Shown: piece by piece, positions 32,616 to 45,410 of the stretch | Layout: every line of letters starts with the position of its first letter | Numbering within the stretch: the first letter of the stretch is position 1 | Assembly (NCBI GenBank): GCA_023614405.1 | Contig: CM042688.1 | Location: 442,856,028-442,920,027 of the forward strand | Source: Avena insularis | Taxonomy: Eukaryota; Streptophyta; Magnoliopsida; Poales; Poaceae | Direction: 5' to 3' | Length of the DNA stretch: 64,000 nt | Translations under genes and position numbers: made by a program | The notes under the pieces: model-generated | What the model was told of the DNA's origin: nothing | The model's input: only the letters and a program-made list of their open reading frames with translations | Database searches by the model: none

Positions 32616-34195
32616 TGATACGTTGCAACCGTATCTATAATTTTTGATGTTCCATGCTTGGTTTTTATCTACTTTCTTATGTTTTGTCCACACTTTGGAG
32701 TATTTTTATACACTTTCTTGGACTAACCTAATAACAAGATGACATAGTGCCTGCTGCCTATTTTCTGCTGTTTTTGGTTATAGGAAAGTCAGAAAATGAA
32801 TATTCTCGGAATTGGACGGGGCAAAAGCCAAAGTCAGTTTGTCACCGAGGGGGACACGGAGCCATAATACGAGACGGAGAGGGGCCAGGGGCCGGCCACA
32901 CGACTTGGCCGCGCGGCCAGGCCTGGCCCACGCTAGGGGGTGGTCTGGCCGCCTAGGGCTCCCCCTTGGCCTCCCCTTTCGCCTATAAGATGCCTCCGAT
33001 AGAGAAACCCTAGGTACCCGATCAAAATTCTACGAAAGACTCTGTAGCCGCCATCATCTCCATCCCTAGATCGAGGGGGATTTGAAGCTCTTCCCGGCAC
33101 CCTGCCGGAGGGGAGAATTCACCCTGGAGGCCTTCTTCATCACCATGCAAGCCTCCGGTGTGATGCGTGAGTAGTTCATCCTTGGACTACAGGTCCATGT
33201 AGTAGTTCTCCGTTGTGCTATCATGTTTAGATCTTGTGAGCTCCGTTCATGATCAAGATCATATATTTGTAATTCTACATGTTGTTTTTGTGGGGATCCG
33301 ATGGATATTGAGATGCTATTTCAGATTGATTATTGATTCTATCATATCTTTGTTATTTGTGATCTTGCATGCTTTCCGTTGTTAGTAGCTATCTTGGCCA
33401 AGTAGATGCTAGCAACTCCAAGAGTTATTATTTATGCTCGATAGTGGGTTCATGCCTCTAGTAATCTAGGGAAGTGACAGAAATCTCTAAGGTACTAGAT
33501 GTGTTGTTGCTACTAGGGAGAAAACTGCAATCCCTTGTTCATAGAACAATCATATTGTTTACTTTACACGCAATGCGTAATGCAATTATCTGTTGCTTGT
33601 AACTTAATACTGAAGGGGGTTCAGATGATATCCTGAAGGTGGATTATTAGTCATAGATGCAGTTGGATTACGGTCTATGTATAATGTTGTAATGCCCAAT
33701 CGAATCTCAAAGGAGTCAAGATGATTAGTATATGCACGTATTGCTTTCTCAATGTTTGTCAGTTGCCCTGCTGTAATTTGTTCACCCAACATGTCATCTA
33801 TCTTCAGGAGAGCCACCACTAGTGAACTATGGAGCCCGGTACTTTCTTTTATCATCAATCTACAAGTATTTACTGCTTTCTGTTTACTTTCTGCAAACTA
33901 TTACTTTCTTCCACACAATACGCTTAATCCTTTGTTTTCAGCAAAATAGGTGAGATTGACAACCTCACTGGAAGTTGGGGGCAAAGTTCTGTGGTTGTGC
34001 TGTGCTGGTTTCCACATTGCTGCTGGCGCCGGTAGTGTGCCCTACCAAAGTCCAGCTAGCAACACCTTGGAGGTGTTTCCTTGCTCCTACTGGATTGATA
34101 ACCTTGGTTTCATAACTGAGGGAAAACTTACTGCTGTGCTCATCATACCTTCCTCCTGGGGTTCCCCAATGAGCTCGTTAATACACGAGTCAGCA
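32616..34195 (+). repeat. 3' LTR of F
   Basis: 1580 bp, from TGATACGTTG to GAGTCAGCA. Its first part is close to the F2 LTR (61583 onward). Confidence 0.92.
32983..32990 (+). promoter_or_regulatory. TATA box of the F 3' LTR
   Basis: CTATAAGA after a C-rich run, in the position of CTATAAG in A and S2. Confidence 0.55.
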
Positions 34196-34981
34196 TCGGC
34201 TGACGTAGCCCGTGTCTGGTGACGCTTAAAGATGAGGATTACGTTGCGGGTTACGTCCAAAGCCCGGACGAGCCGTTAAAGAGAATAAAGAAGCATCTAG
34301 CTTTAGTCGAGGGGCATATTCGGAGAATATGCAGCCACGTGTTCCCTAACTTTGTAACCTTGGCTCCCCTATATGAGGAGCACCGGGGCCTTCATAGAAG
34401 GGGATCAATCATTTTCTCTGTCTTAGATAGAACTCTAGAGCTAGCTTGTGGGGAGTAAGAGACATAGTATCCTTCTCACCAAGAGCTTGAAGAGTACTTG
34501 TAAACACCATTGATAGAGAGAATACAAGAACATCTGTGAGTGGAATCACCATGTTCTCCCTCCCTGGATTCCCCTAGCACACATTGGCCCCATCATTATC
34601 CTATCCATGGCATCTGCCGTGCCACCACCACGACAACGGGGGAAAATCCGCCCCCATGCTGCGTGACGCGCCTGACCAGCCTTTGCAAAACTTCTGGGGG
34701 GGGGGAGGGGCAGATTATCCGGCCGAGGAAAAAACTCCAGCCCTGGCCGGACAATCCGAGGGATATTCTGCCCCCCATACTGCATGATGCGCCTTGCCTT
34801 CTCTTGAGATTGGGGTCGGTCGGATTATATGGCCCTTGGCAGGGGCAGATAATCCGCCCCCCACTTTCAGTTTTGCTGCATCTAAATGACTAGTTTATCT
34901 GCAGCACTTCAACACACATGAGATGATCCTTGGTATTGTTATCTAACACTTAAGACACTAGAGATCATAAATGTTCTTTCA
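34196..34981 (-). repeat. 3' LTR of M, part
   Basis: The minus strand starts TGAAAGAACA at 34981, directly after the polypurine tract, and is cut at 34196 by F. Several GGATAATCC-like motifs lie at 34710-34860. No polyprotein frames occur here; the overlapping ORFs at 34540-34893 follow the GC-rich motif. Confidence 0.75.
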
Positions 34982-34983
34982 AT

Positions 34984-34998
34984 CTCCCCCTTTTTGGT
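34984..34998 (-). other. Polypurine tract of M
   Basis: The minus strand reads ACCAAAAAGGGGGAG, then ATT and the LTR. This is the typical Copia SIRE/Maximus arrangement. Confidence 0.85.
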
Positions 34999-35147
34999 GT
35001 TAGATGATAATACTTGGATTTGCAATAGAGAACTACTAACAACATCATTTAAAGGATGAAAGAGACTCCCCCTAAATGTGTGCATAATATTTTTTTTGCA
35101 AAATGATGTTGTTAGGACCCCAAGAGCGATGCTAGCACCCCAAGAGA

Positions 35148-35451
35148 TCACTCGTCGTACTCCTCATCACCGTCCTCGTCCCCATACTCGTCCTCATCAT
35201 CATACACCTCCTCATCTTCCTCTTCATCATCAGCATCAGCTGGTGGATTAGGCTCCCTCGTCGGGGCAGGAAACAGGCGGTGCTCGAGCTCTCCATAGTT
35301 GAGTACGGAGGTGTTCCACTGAGCATACGAAGTGGGAGAAGTAAGAGCTGGAGCATTTCCTGACGCCCCAAACACATGGTGAAGAATGAGCTACTGGGTG
35401 TGAGCCATATCATGGCACTGCTTGTACGCCTCGTACTGCCCCTTGTGGGTG
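35148..35451 (-). pseudogene. M post-pol ORF, C-terminal segment
   Basis: Follows the S1 insertion. It carries an in-frame TAG near 35393, then a Ser/Pro region and a very acidic Asp/Glu tail ending at TGA 35148. Removing S1 (with about four duplicated target bases) restores one frame with 38835-39382. See the entry at 55744 for the whole ORF. Confidence 0.65.
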
Positions 35452-38400
35452 TGTAACACCCTAGTTTTAGTTAATCCTAATTAGGGCTTTGCTTGTGCAT
35501 TCATGATCATCATCTTTTAAAATACATGCAAAAGAAATAATGCAAAACCCTAAAACCCTAGCTATTTTACCCTCTCCCTCTAAAAGCAATTCAAAAGGGT
35601 ATTGAATTTTGAAAACCAAAAAACTGTATAGTACCCAAATGGTATACACAGGCCCTGAGTGTTTACATATTTTATACACTCTCTGGTATTTTTAAATAGT
35701 CTAAAACATATTTCAAGTGGTTTTACAAAAAGGAAATTGAGAAACAGAAAAGAAAAAAAGATTTCAGAGAAAAAAGGCAGTAGAGGCAATCAGGCCACAG
35801 CCCACCCCGCTTTCCCTCTTATCTGTTGCTCGCATGCAACAGCTTGTGGCCCAGCAGGAGCCTACCAAGGCCCGGCCTACCTTATCCTTTTGTCCTGCTA
35901 ATCCCCATCGTCAACGTCACGCCGTCGCCCGAAGCAGCTCGCTGGCCGAGCGAGAGCCACCAGCGTGTGCCCAAGATCATCTCTGCCGCTCCAGGGAAAG
36001 GATAAGACTGCCATGGACGCCTCGCCCATCCTCATCCTCTCTCTTCCCTCCCTGGCAATCTCCCTCTCGTTTCATAGCCTGGGCCAAAACCCTAGCCACT
36101 CTAGAGCTTGTCATCGTCGCCATTCTGCTCCTCCTCGTGCCCTGCCGATAGCTCCATGAGCTCCGCCTTGTCCCGCTAGTGCCCATGGCCAAAGTAATCG
36201 GCCATGGGAGCCCGCAATCGAGCAGGCCAACCGCGCCTTCCTTGTATCAGACCGAAGACCGCCGCCATCCTCGCTGTCGCTTCCGATGACCTCCTGCCTC
36301 ACCGAGCTCACCTTCGGAATCACGATGAGAACCTATAACTCAGGCGCCTTTCTGCTCTCTCCCTCTTGCTCTGCTTCATCCTGTCGCCGAGAGCCACCAA
36401 CCACCATCGTGCAAGCTCGTCGCTGGCTGTTCGTGTTGATGCAAAACTAGCGGCGCCACCACTATCATCCTCAACGCACTCGCCCGCGTTGAACTCAGCC
36501 TTCCTCGCTTCCCCGCGAGCCCCCTGTCACCGTCCCCGTCGTCCACCTGGGAGCCCACCGCCGGCTGACGTCACCTCGATGTCACGCTGACGTCAGCATG
36601 CTGGTCAAGCCCCGGTCAAACCTAGACTAGGTCCCACCTGCTGGCGTGTCTGCTAATGTGGCCTTGGGGCTGCTTGTCAGCCACCGTGGTTAGCAGTAGC
36701 CCCGGTGTAAAATGGTTTTCCCAATTTTTTTATAATTTCACAAATGGTTTAATAATTTCAGAAATAGTTTAATAATTCCAGAAAATGGTATGATCTTATA
36801 AAATCAATAACTAATTATTTATAAGTCATAAAAATATGTATAATATATCAAAATGTTCAGAAAAATGAGATCTATCTATTAACATCAATAGCATGCACTG
36901 TTCAACAACTTTTAGTGCAAGTATAATTAGAAGAACTAATTGAACCCCGCAGGTGGCTCTGAGGTTCCCCTATTCTAGGGTTTGCACCCCTCAGAACCCC
37001 GTTTAAATTGTCAAGCATGCTATAGGGTTCATTTCAATACAATTTAACTTGTCATATCATCATCCTTGCTTGAGCATTGCATCGATGCCATGTGTTTATT
37101 GTTGTTTCTCTTCCTTTCTGGTGTTTGCTTCTTCCCGGTAGAATACGATATCGGGACCAAGATTCTAGACCGAGATTAACACCATCGAAGATCGACGAAC
37201 AATACTTGACCAACTGTAACCAAGTCAAGTACAAGATATCCGAAGACCTGCTTATTGGTTATTAACAAATAAGGCAAGCATAGCCCCACCATTATACAAT
37301 CCTATGATTTCAAAAGCATTTCATTCTTGCCATGATGCATACGATTCTATTATGGTATTTTATCAATAGATAGAGTATCCTATCTGTTGCATTACTCCCT
37401 TTGAGCTTATAGTACCTGATCCACTACTCCTAGCATAACTTGGTTTGGCTTGTGTGCACTACTAGAGCTATTATCTGTGTCATGCTTAGCCATGCTTAGC
37501 TATCAGTGCTGGTTCATCCAGATGATGTACCAATTGTAGAGAATCTAGTGATTGGAGAATGAGGTATACTGATGAGGTAAGATCAGTGTTAAAGGTTAAA
37601 CATTCTAAGGCTTGTATGGGAGACCATGGTGGGATGTGGTTTTTGTAGTCCCATGATCGCCACAACTAGGAACCAATTTCTTTCCTTTGGACCAAGACGA
37701 GCGTATAGCCACACGGGGCATGGAAAACCTCACGAGTAACTAACTTTCCTAGTAGATTCCATGAGTCACATAGTTCAGGCGTTCCATTAGACATATGCAT
37801 ACAAAACATTTTGAAATATTTGGTGGGTGAAGGTGCATCATAACAGCTAGGTAAGCGTGGCCAGGGTTGTTTGGGGTAGATAGTGCCCCTGATAAACCAA
37901 CCTCACCCACATCTCTAGGGACTGACTTTAGGATTTGACCCGTTATGGTGGAACCATCCTTAGGGTGTGACTCATGGTCTCGGCGAAAGCAAGGTAAAGG
38001 TCATGTCCAACCACACTCTGTTCCAAGGAAGAGGGCTAATCATGTGGCATTAAGAGTCGGTTGGTACGTGTGGGTAAAGTTGTACACCCCTGCAGGGTTA
38101 AATCTTTTCGAAAAGCCGTGTTCACGGTTATGAACGCTTGGTGACTGAATTCTAAGATCATCCAGAACTATAACCTAATCATAAACTTGGAGGTTTCAAC
38201 ATGTGCTTAAGGATGCTTCCTCATGGGTACGAGGGGGTGACCCTAGTTGTGATATGAGGATTACTTTGGTGGATATCAATATAATGATCAATTCTTCGGA
38301 GATGTCGCTCTCTTATCCCCTTTTAAAATATTCTGATTGGACGAGATTCTTCTCCCTCTTGTTTTTATAAACAAAGATGGCTTTATGAAAAATAACCCCA

Positions 38401-38834
38401 CCAGCCATAAGTCTTGCGGACTACACCCTATACTCACCCTTGCTATGTTGATAATTTTGTAGCAGACTAAGTATTCCCCTAAAGACAAGTTTGGTACAAC
38501 ATCAACACCGATGAGTAGCTTGGGGTTCCAGGCCGGCAGCCTAGAATCTATGGGCTGGGATGTCATCGTTATGCGTTAGGCCTCTTAGGCCATTTGTTAA
38601 GTTTGGTATACTTAATAGCATAATTTCCCTTATGTTGTTTGATGTTTGTGGTTAGTGACCTCTGCTTGTAATATTTTGGTTCTTTGCTTAGTTATGAGCT
38701 TGCTGTAATAATTTTTGTGTCGCAGGGTTACTATTGTGTTACCAATTTCTCATTGAATATCCTCGAGCTCTAGGTTAAGCGTACATTAGGCTAAGGTCTA
38801 GGATTTGTTTAACCCTGATCCTGGGGGTGTTACA
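35452..38834 (+). mobile_element. S1: solo LTR of a long-LTR Gypsy family
   Basis: 3383 bp bounded by TGTAACACCC and GGGTGTTACA, perfect 10-bp terminal inverted repeats with TG..CA ends. No primer site, polypurine tract or coding domain is inside, so it is a solo LTR. A C-rich part (about 35800-36650) suggests plus orientation. A clean 5-bp target duplication is not visible: the flanks are GGGTG on the left and GGTAT on the right. The plus and minus frames inside the GC-rich part are not conserved and are not genes. Size and termini resemble Tekay-type LTRs such as those of T. Confidence 0.75.
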
Positions 38835-39382
38835 GGTATCCACCCCCATGCATAGGATGTTCTGCTGGAACCAATTCAACTGCTTCACCTCACGGGCAAC
38901 GGGTGGTACAGGGGGCCTACACCCACTAGCACGAGCATCTCTCATGAGACCCTGTAGAGCAGAAGAGGGATGGGAGGTCTTCCTTGACTTGTTGTAAATC
39001 TTCTTGCTCTTGTGTTCACGATCAAGGTTGCCACCAAAATCCTCACGAGGTAGCATACACTTGATGAGCATCATGATGAACAGGGCATAGGGAATGGAAA
39101 GCCTGTTGAACATGGCATCAATCATCTCATGGTAAATAAAATCCATCACATCCAACTTATAATCCATGGATGCATCCTGAGAAGTGGCGACCTCATGCGA
39201 GAAAGCGAGTAGCTGAACAAGGTGGCCACGTATACTGTCATTGTTGCCCCCACTAGGAGCGATGCAGTCATGGTAAAGGGAAACTAGATAAGCATATAAA
39301 GGAGAAAGACCTGAGAGCAAACCAACAACACCATTTGGGGAAAGGCATGGAGAGAGCGCAGTGTCCTTGCTATGCTTGATAG
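38835..39382 (-). pseudogene. M post-pol ORF, central segment
   Basis: Open frame from the L insertion down to the S1 insertion. It shows L-D-V-M-D-F-I-Y-H-E-M, P-Y-A-L-F-I-M-M-L-I and a basic stretch (K-S-K-K-I-Y-N-K-S-R-K), ending at W-F-Q-Q-N-I-L where S1 cuts. The last 19 codons of the local reading frame (below 38835) belong to S1, not to the gene. Confidence 0.7.
39378..39382. repeat. Target-site duplication of L, left copy
   Basis: GATAG, identical to 55739-55743. Confidence 0.95.
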
Positions 39383-41435
39383 TGATGGGGATCAGAGCAG
39401 AAAACAAAAAATTTCCTACGATGTAACCCCAAAAACTGCCTAGGATCTATCTATGTAGTAATGCAGTAACGGCCAATGCGTAGAGAATACATACCCTTGT
39501 AGACCGTACGCGGTTAACGTTCTGCGGGGAATGTGGTTGAAGTAGTCGTACTCGAAGCCGACCTCAAGGTTGCAAAGCTCCTCGCAAGTCACCCCTTGCT
39601 CCTTCTTGATCTTCATTGTGCCACAGCTCCGGCTCACGACATTTAAGCGCCCCAAGTGTTGCGCCTCGTGTCTTCGTACACATCCGGTGCACGATGAGAC
39701 CTTCGGCTCCCCGATCCCGCCGGGAGTGCGGAAGTTGATATCCAGCTAGGAATCCCTGTAGCGCAACGGCGTACTGCAGGTGTGCCTCGATCGCATAGCC
39801 CAGACTTGGGGCCATGGTCACAAGGTATAGAGAGAGAGAGGGAGAATGTCAACAAAAGGACTTCTCAAAAATTTGTTCTTTAGTCCTCCCATGGGCACCC
39901 CCTTATATAGGCGGAGGGGGGGCGTGCCCTCTCCATTAGGTGCCCCATGTGGGACTAATAGTCTAGGAAAATAGGCAAAAAGAAGCACCCCAGCCGGCTT
40001 GGCCACAAGGGCCCAACACATCAGCCTGTAGTGGCCAAGAGGGCCAACTACAACTCAGACCGGCGGCCAAGCCAGCCAGCCCTGGCAGCGGCGGCCAGCC
40101 AGTGGGCATTTTCCCGGCTGCCCAGCCAGTGCTCAGAGGCGGCTGGAGAGGCAGAGCCGGTGGGCATGCCCAATGACCCAGCTTGACGGCTCGGTCCACC
40201 CGCTGCGCCCGCGTGGGCCGGGTCGAGCAGGCCCGGGTGGCGGCTGCGGCCTGCCCCCGCGCGGCGCCAAGCTGCATGCCTCCTAGTGCGGCGGCTATTA
40301 TCCGCCGCCCACTTGGGCTGGCTGTTTTCTATTTCCATTTCCTTTTTCTGCAGTTTTATTTCTAGGCCATTTCCCTCCGGGATTTGGCCTAATAAAAAGG
40401 TTGTCTTTATAAATCTTAATATAAATATTATTTATAATATATTAATTCACAATTAACATATAATAAATATATATTCAAATTTCCATTTATATGAAAACAC
40501 TTTTCTGGTCTTTTCCTTTATTCTTTCTCCGAACAACTTCAGATCTCTCAGCGGAACGATTCTGGCTTTCTCTCTCTTTCTCTACTGTGATTCCGTCTTA
40601 CGGATGATCGCTCTCATCGTACCCTTAAGTGTATCCTCTCAGGGCTCGGGAATTCTCTAAACATGATCTGTATCAATGATCAATAGAGGGACCAGGGATG
40701 TCCATGTGACCCCTATGCATTCCTGATGACAATGTCGTTTGAACTGCTAAATGTAGCATCCTCTTCCTTTTGTTTCTCGATACAACTTGTCTGAGATCCG
40801 ATCATTGGTATCCCATACCTTGTTCAATCTCGTTCACAACAAGTTTTGTTCTATTATTACCGTGATATTACATCCCCGTGACCTAGTCACATGTTGCAAC
40901 ATTTATGGATGTAATCTCACCAAGCCAGCCGTATGTATCTTTACCCGTCATGTGGGTGAACAAATCCCGCTCTTGACATATATTACCTCTACAGTTCCTC
41001 TGAATACCTGAACACACCTTTATAACCACTGTATTACCAAGTGGCGCTTGATGCTATCTAAGCACTCTCGATAGAATGTGATTGATATCATCTCACGGTC
41101 TAAGGAGAAGGAGTCTAGGTATAGATGTTGCAACAATGAACTATATGACTTGATCGTGTTGCAATCCTTTGAGGAATGTCCAATCACATCATTCTCCAAT
41201 GATATGATCTCGTTGTCAGTCGGCATAAATGCCCATGATCTTGAAACCCAGATCATCTTCATGACCAACGAACTAGTATGAATAGAGGCTACTAGGGACT
41301 TTGTTGTTTCATACCACACATGTTCCAATGTTTCTACTTGGCACAGTTATAGCACAATATGAAACTATTATAAACTAATTGAGATATGACAATAAAAATC
41401 TATTTATTATTTGCCTCTAGGGCATATCTCCTTCA
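39383..41435 (-). repeat. 3' LTR of L
   Basis: 2053 bp; the minus strand starts TGAAGGAGAT and ends GATCCCCATCA. It contains a GC-rich part (about 40030-40330) and an AT-rich part (about 40380-40490). Confidence 0.93.
39903..39911 (-). promoter_or_regulatory. TATA box of the L 3' LTR
   Basis: The minus strand reads CCTATATAA. The identical box lies at 54171-54179 in the 5' LTR. Confidence 0.65.
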
Positions 41436-41452
41436 GTCTCCCACTTGCACTA
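41436..41452 (-). other. Polypurine tract of L
   Basis: The minus strand reads AGTGCAAGTGGGAGAC before the LTR, a usual Copia tract. Confidence 0.85.
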
Positions 41453-43876
41453 GAGTACAAATAATCCAGCTCGCATTTTACTCGTATAAACCATATACCA
41501 TATGCGTTTACAGATCATGCATGCTCATGGGAAACGTCATGTCCATGTTCTGTTTTACCAGATCATTATGTCTTTTGCAAATCGTTAATGTCTTCCTAAT
41601 TTTGACATTCACACCATTATCGTTTAATGGGTCGAAGTATTTGTTTGGCGACAAAGTGAGACTTTGTTTCTAGTGTTTATGATGACGGTCGTTTTCACCG
41701 TTGTCATCTAAACTTCGAAACACACTTTGCTATCCTTTGTGTATATACTATAGTCATGGCAGTAGAACGAGGCCGGATTCCAGGAGCTTACAGTGACTTT
41801 AGATCAACCTCGAGGGCTTTCTCATGGGCAATAGGCCCTGGGACACATCATTCTATGTTAAAAGCGAACTAGCCCCACCATAACATTATACAACACATCA
41901 GATGGAGCTTTTATACTTCTATATCTATGTAGATCCTAGTGCATGAAATGCATCTATGCCACTTACATTGCTTCTTGTCATTTATGTACAAACTTAATTC
42001 TGGTTCAGTGATCAACTCAGGAATCACTTAAATACATGTTCTTATAGTTAAGACTTTGTCCTATCAACTAGAACCTTGGGTCACATTATGTCGAGTATAC
42101 AACATGGTTTTATGGAAGAACCTATGACGGAGGCATATGAGATGCAACGCATCTCTTTCGTTCAACCATAGTTGCAATACTAATTCAATGCTTCATATAG
42201 TAAGAACTACTTTCTCACCTTGTTCCATTCTGAACTTCTTCAGAATCTTGCTTAGGACATTCTGAACATCTTTCAGAATCAAGTCCAAGAAGCATTTGAC
42301 ATTTAGTGTTTATTAAACTCACCAATCTATCTTGATGGATCTTATTATTTAATAACTTCAACTTCATCCTTATTTATCTAACTTAAATATTATTAACACC
42401 AATCATATGATTCACATATGTCGTTCACATATCCCAGAATGATCTCATGCTCCCACTCAAAGATGACATTCATGTTTGAGATCCACGGATTTCACTTAGC
42501 TCCCACTCAAAATATGTCAGCAACATATTATGAATTAGCCAAGCTCATTTGCTCCCACTCAAATCTAGGTCCTCTCCATAATCTTGGACATTCCAAAATT
42601 CTTTGATCATCATCAAATCGAGAATTCCACCAACGAGATTTCAACGAGCATTCATTTCTCGTACTTAGGTCCATCACTCTTCTTTGTATTTTGTAGGTAT
42701 GTCTTGTTCAAAACATGACAAGTGAATCAACAATATAATTCCACAGACTTGTAGAATATATAGTTAAATCCTACTTTCTTTAGTAAAAGTATTCCCTAAA
42801 ACTTTCTGATCATTATCATTGGTTTCTCCTCTATATGTAGAGTTGTGATTCACGAAACAATTCCACTGCGCCACTCAACAATCCAGAGGTAAGGTCAAAT
42901 ACCTTATTTTGATCTTTTACTTTCTTCCACATGTATCTTCATCAAGACACGTCATCTTTGGACAACAACTGGTTTGCCCATTGTGGACGATGCATTCATA
43001 GATTCCTAAGAATGCTCTACAAAGACTTGTTTATTCGCCACGAGTTCGACTTGTCAAAATCTCTAGAAACCCGAACGTGCCATAACACTTATGGTGTTGT
43101 TTCCACGAATCTTTTGGATGTTCCTTTGTATTTCAAATGAGTGTTTGTTTATTTCGATCTTTAACTCTAAATGACAACTATAACCCTATAAGAGATAATA
43201 CTATACCATATGTATCTTAATACATAATGATTATGATGTTTAGATATTTCAACAAAGTTTGAATTCATCCAATTATCATAATTTGTGAAGCATCTTTCAC
43301 AAGTTCCTTTTATGCTAAACTTAACTTGAATACCTTAGTCATGTCGATCAAATCGAAGAGACTTGTTAATTCAGTTAATTTAATATCCCATTTAGTTATG
43401 AACTCATTTGAACAATTCAAATCATTTCAAACTTCCTGTTTCATTAAGTAAATACACTTATTCACTTAAGTACAGAATAAATATTTCCACTACTTGTTGA
43501 AAATACGATACATCATTATGTATAAGTTTCAACATTACTTCGCATATCACCGTTTTACCAGAATGCGGAGTTTTAGTCATTCTTCCCAAGAGGCATGGTT
43601 TTGCAAAGTCTCTAGATTAAGCATCTAGGACCCCGATCTTTCATAAAGAACCTGCAATAACCAAAATTACTTAAACTGTAGTGTCATTTCATTATTAAAC
43701 TTTGGATATCTTTTAGCATTCTAATCCTCTTATAAATGTTTCGACTATTATCATTAACATAGTGATGAGAATAACTTGTTTGAATCATAATGTGACCACA
43801 ACGTTATTGTTCATAAGAATAGTACAAACTGACTTGTAACTTGTTCATATGAATAATCGTCTCGCCAAAAGCCAGA
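41453..43876 (-). other. Non-coding internal domain of L, 3' part
   Basis: About 2.4 kb with no open frame carrying a retroelement motif. A motif reading TTTGAGTGGGAGC on the minus strand occurs three times at about 50-bp intervals (42449-42461, 42499-42511, 42551-42563). The rest is AT-rich without visible features. Confidence 0.6.
42449..42563 (-). repeat. Three spaced copies of TTTGAGTGGGAGC in L
   Basis: Starts at 42449, 42499 and 42551 on the plus strand as GCTCCCACTCAAA. The spacers differ. Confidence 0.8.
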
Positions 43877-43881
43877 CACAC
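43877..43881. repeat. Target-site duplication of W2, left copy
   Basis: CACAC, identical to 52020-52024. Confidence 0.95.
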
Positions 43882-45393
43882 TGATGACCCACAAGTATAG
43901 GGGGTGTATCGCAGTATTTTCGATAAGTAAGAGTGTCGAACCCAACGAGGAGCAGAAGGTGCTGGCTAGTGGTATGGATCAGGAATTCTCTACAAATACT
44001 TAGTAAACGGATTTTTAGGGGTTTTTGATAAAGCAAGTAAACAAAGTACGAGTAAATAAAAGACAGTAGGAATAAATGCAGCAAGTGGCCCAATCCTTTA
44101 TGCAGAAAAGGACAAGCCGGTTGTATTTCTTAAGATGACCAAACGTTCTTGAGGACACATGGGAAGACTGTCAAGTGCTTTCGCTTCATATAGCTGATTA
44201 ATCTTCTCTAGCTTGCTAAGTGTTGTGTGGGTGAACCTGTGCTAATGTACCGCCCCATCCAAGACTAATACATACTTGTGATTATACCCCTTGCAAACAT
44301 CCGTAAGTACAATAAAGTAATTAAGGTAGAAACCTAACCACAACTTTAAACTCTAAGACCCTTACGTCCCTTGTGCAATGGTTTCCTAACAGGGGTTCAG
44401 GTTTCTGTCACTCTGGTAGCCCCTACGATTAGTAGCCAAATACACAATGCATTCCCCTAGGCCCATATAGGTGAAGTGTCATATAGTCAACGTTCACATG
44501 ACACCACTAGAAGAAGTACACCACAACTTAAATAACAATCTATTGAATCTTTCTCAACACAACTCCACTATAAACAACAAGACTTCTCCCATGTCCTCAA
44601 GAACAAAACGAACTACTCACAAGACATCATATGGATCATGATCAGAGATGGAATAATGATGTATAATAATCTGAACACAAACAATAATTCAATGGTTCAC
44701 TCAATAGCATCAACTACAAGGAGTAATCAACACCAGGAAAGTTTTCCCTATGAACTATGCAAGATTCAATGCAATTGTTACAGCAATATGGAGATGGTCA
44801 TGAGGGTGCTAATGGTGATGATGGTGGTGATGATGATGATGATCCCGATGAAGTCTAGCTTGATGGTGGTGTTAATGGCGACGATCTCCCCTCTCTGGGA
44901 AGGAATTCCCCGAGCAGAAATCTGTCTGCCGAAGAGATCTTTCTCTCTCGATGTTTTCCGCCCCGCAGAGGCGGCGGAATCTTTCTGTGGTCGCTCCCCG
45001 AGTCTTAGGGTTTCGTGGGGATGATATACGCCAGAGGGGAGAGGTGGAGTGGGCCAGGGCAGCCACACCACCTCCAGGCGCGGCCTAGGCCTACCCGCAC
45101 CATGGGGTGGTCTGGGCCCCCTGTGGCCCACCTCCACTCCATCTTGTGGCATCCTTAGTCTTCTGGAAAAATAGGATTTTCCGTATATTTTTCCGGATTT
45201 TCTGATCTTCACGAATTTTGCCTCCAAATAGCACCTTTTCCATCAGAATCCTGACTGCAGTGGTCCATGCTCCGAAAGTCATCAACCATGCAAAAATAGA
45301 TGAAATAACATAAGTATAACCTCTCAATACGAAATATATCAATGAATAATAGCGAATTAAGACATAGAATAGTGATGCAAAATGGACGTATCA
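43882..45393 (-). repeat. 3' LTR of W2
   Basis: 1512 bp with the same termini as the 5' LTR. A GAT-rich repeat lies at about 44795-44850, and a TATA-like site at 45021-45029. Confidence 0.95.
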
Positions 45394-45410
45394 ACTTCCC
45401 CCCAAGCTTA
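45394..45410 (-). other. Polypurine tract of W2
   Basis: The minus strand reads TAAGCTTGGGGGGAAGT next to the LTR. Confidence 0.92.

Larger units (their letters stand above)
28469..34195 (+). mobile_element. Element F: Fatima-like non-autonomous Athila-lineage Gypsy element
   Basis: Read on the plus strand: partial 5' LTR 28469-28825, tRNA-Asp primer site, short gag-protease remnant (29045-29905), non-coding middle and 3' region, polypurine tract, full 3' LTR 32616-34195. No RT, integrase or env-position ORF is found in 3.8 kb of internal sequence. The 5' LTR is cut by X, so its first 1.2 kb lie left of the window. The right flank TCGGC (34196-34200) belongs to the LTR of M. The family name is by LTR resemblance. 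Confidence 0.85.

Noticed and set aside
34540..34893. Overlapping ORFs on both strands near 34.6 kb
   Set aside because: They follow the GGATAATCC-type GC-rich motif in the M LTR; no protein-like conservation.
35659..36590. ORFs on both strands in a GC-rich region
   Set aside because: Inside solo LTR S1; no recognisable motif, codon structure or second copy.
39440..40365. ORFs with Pro/Ala/Gly-rich products, repeated at 53834-54715
   Set aside because: Both are the same LTR segment of L, with different frames in the two copies; GC-rich leader, not genes.
42449..42563. CRISPR-like regular short repeat
   Set aside because: Only three 13-bp copies with no further array; a plant retrotransposon interior.
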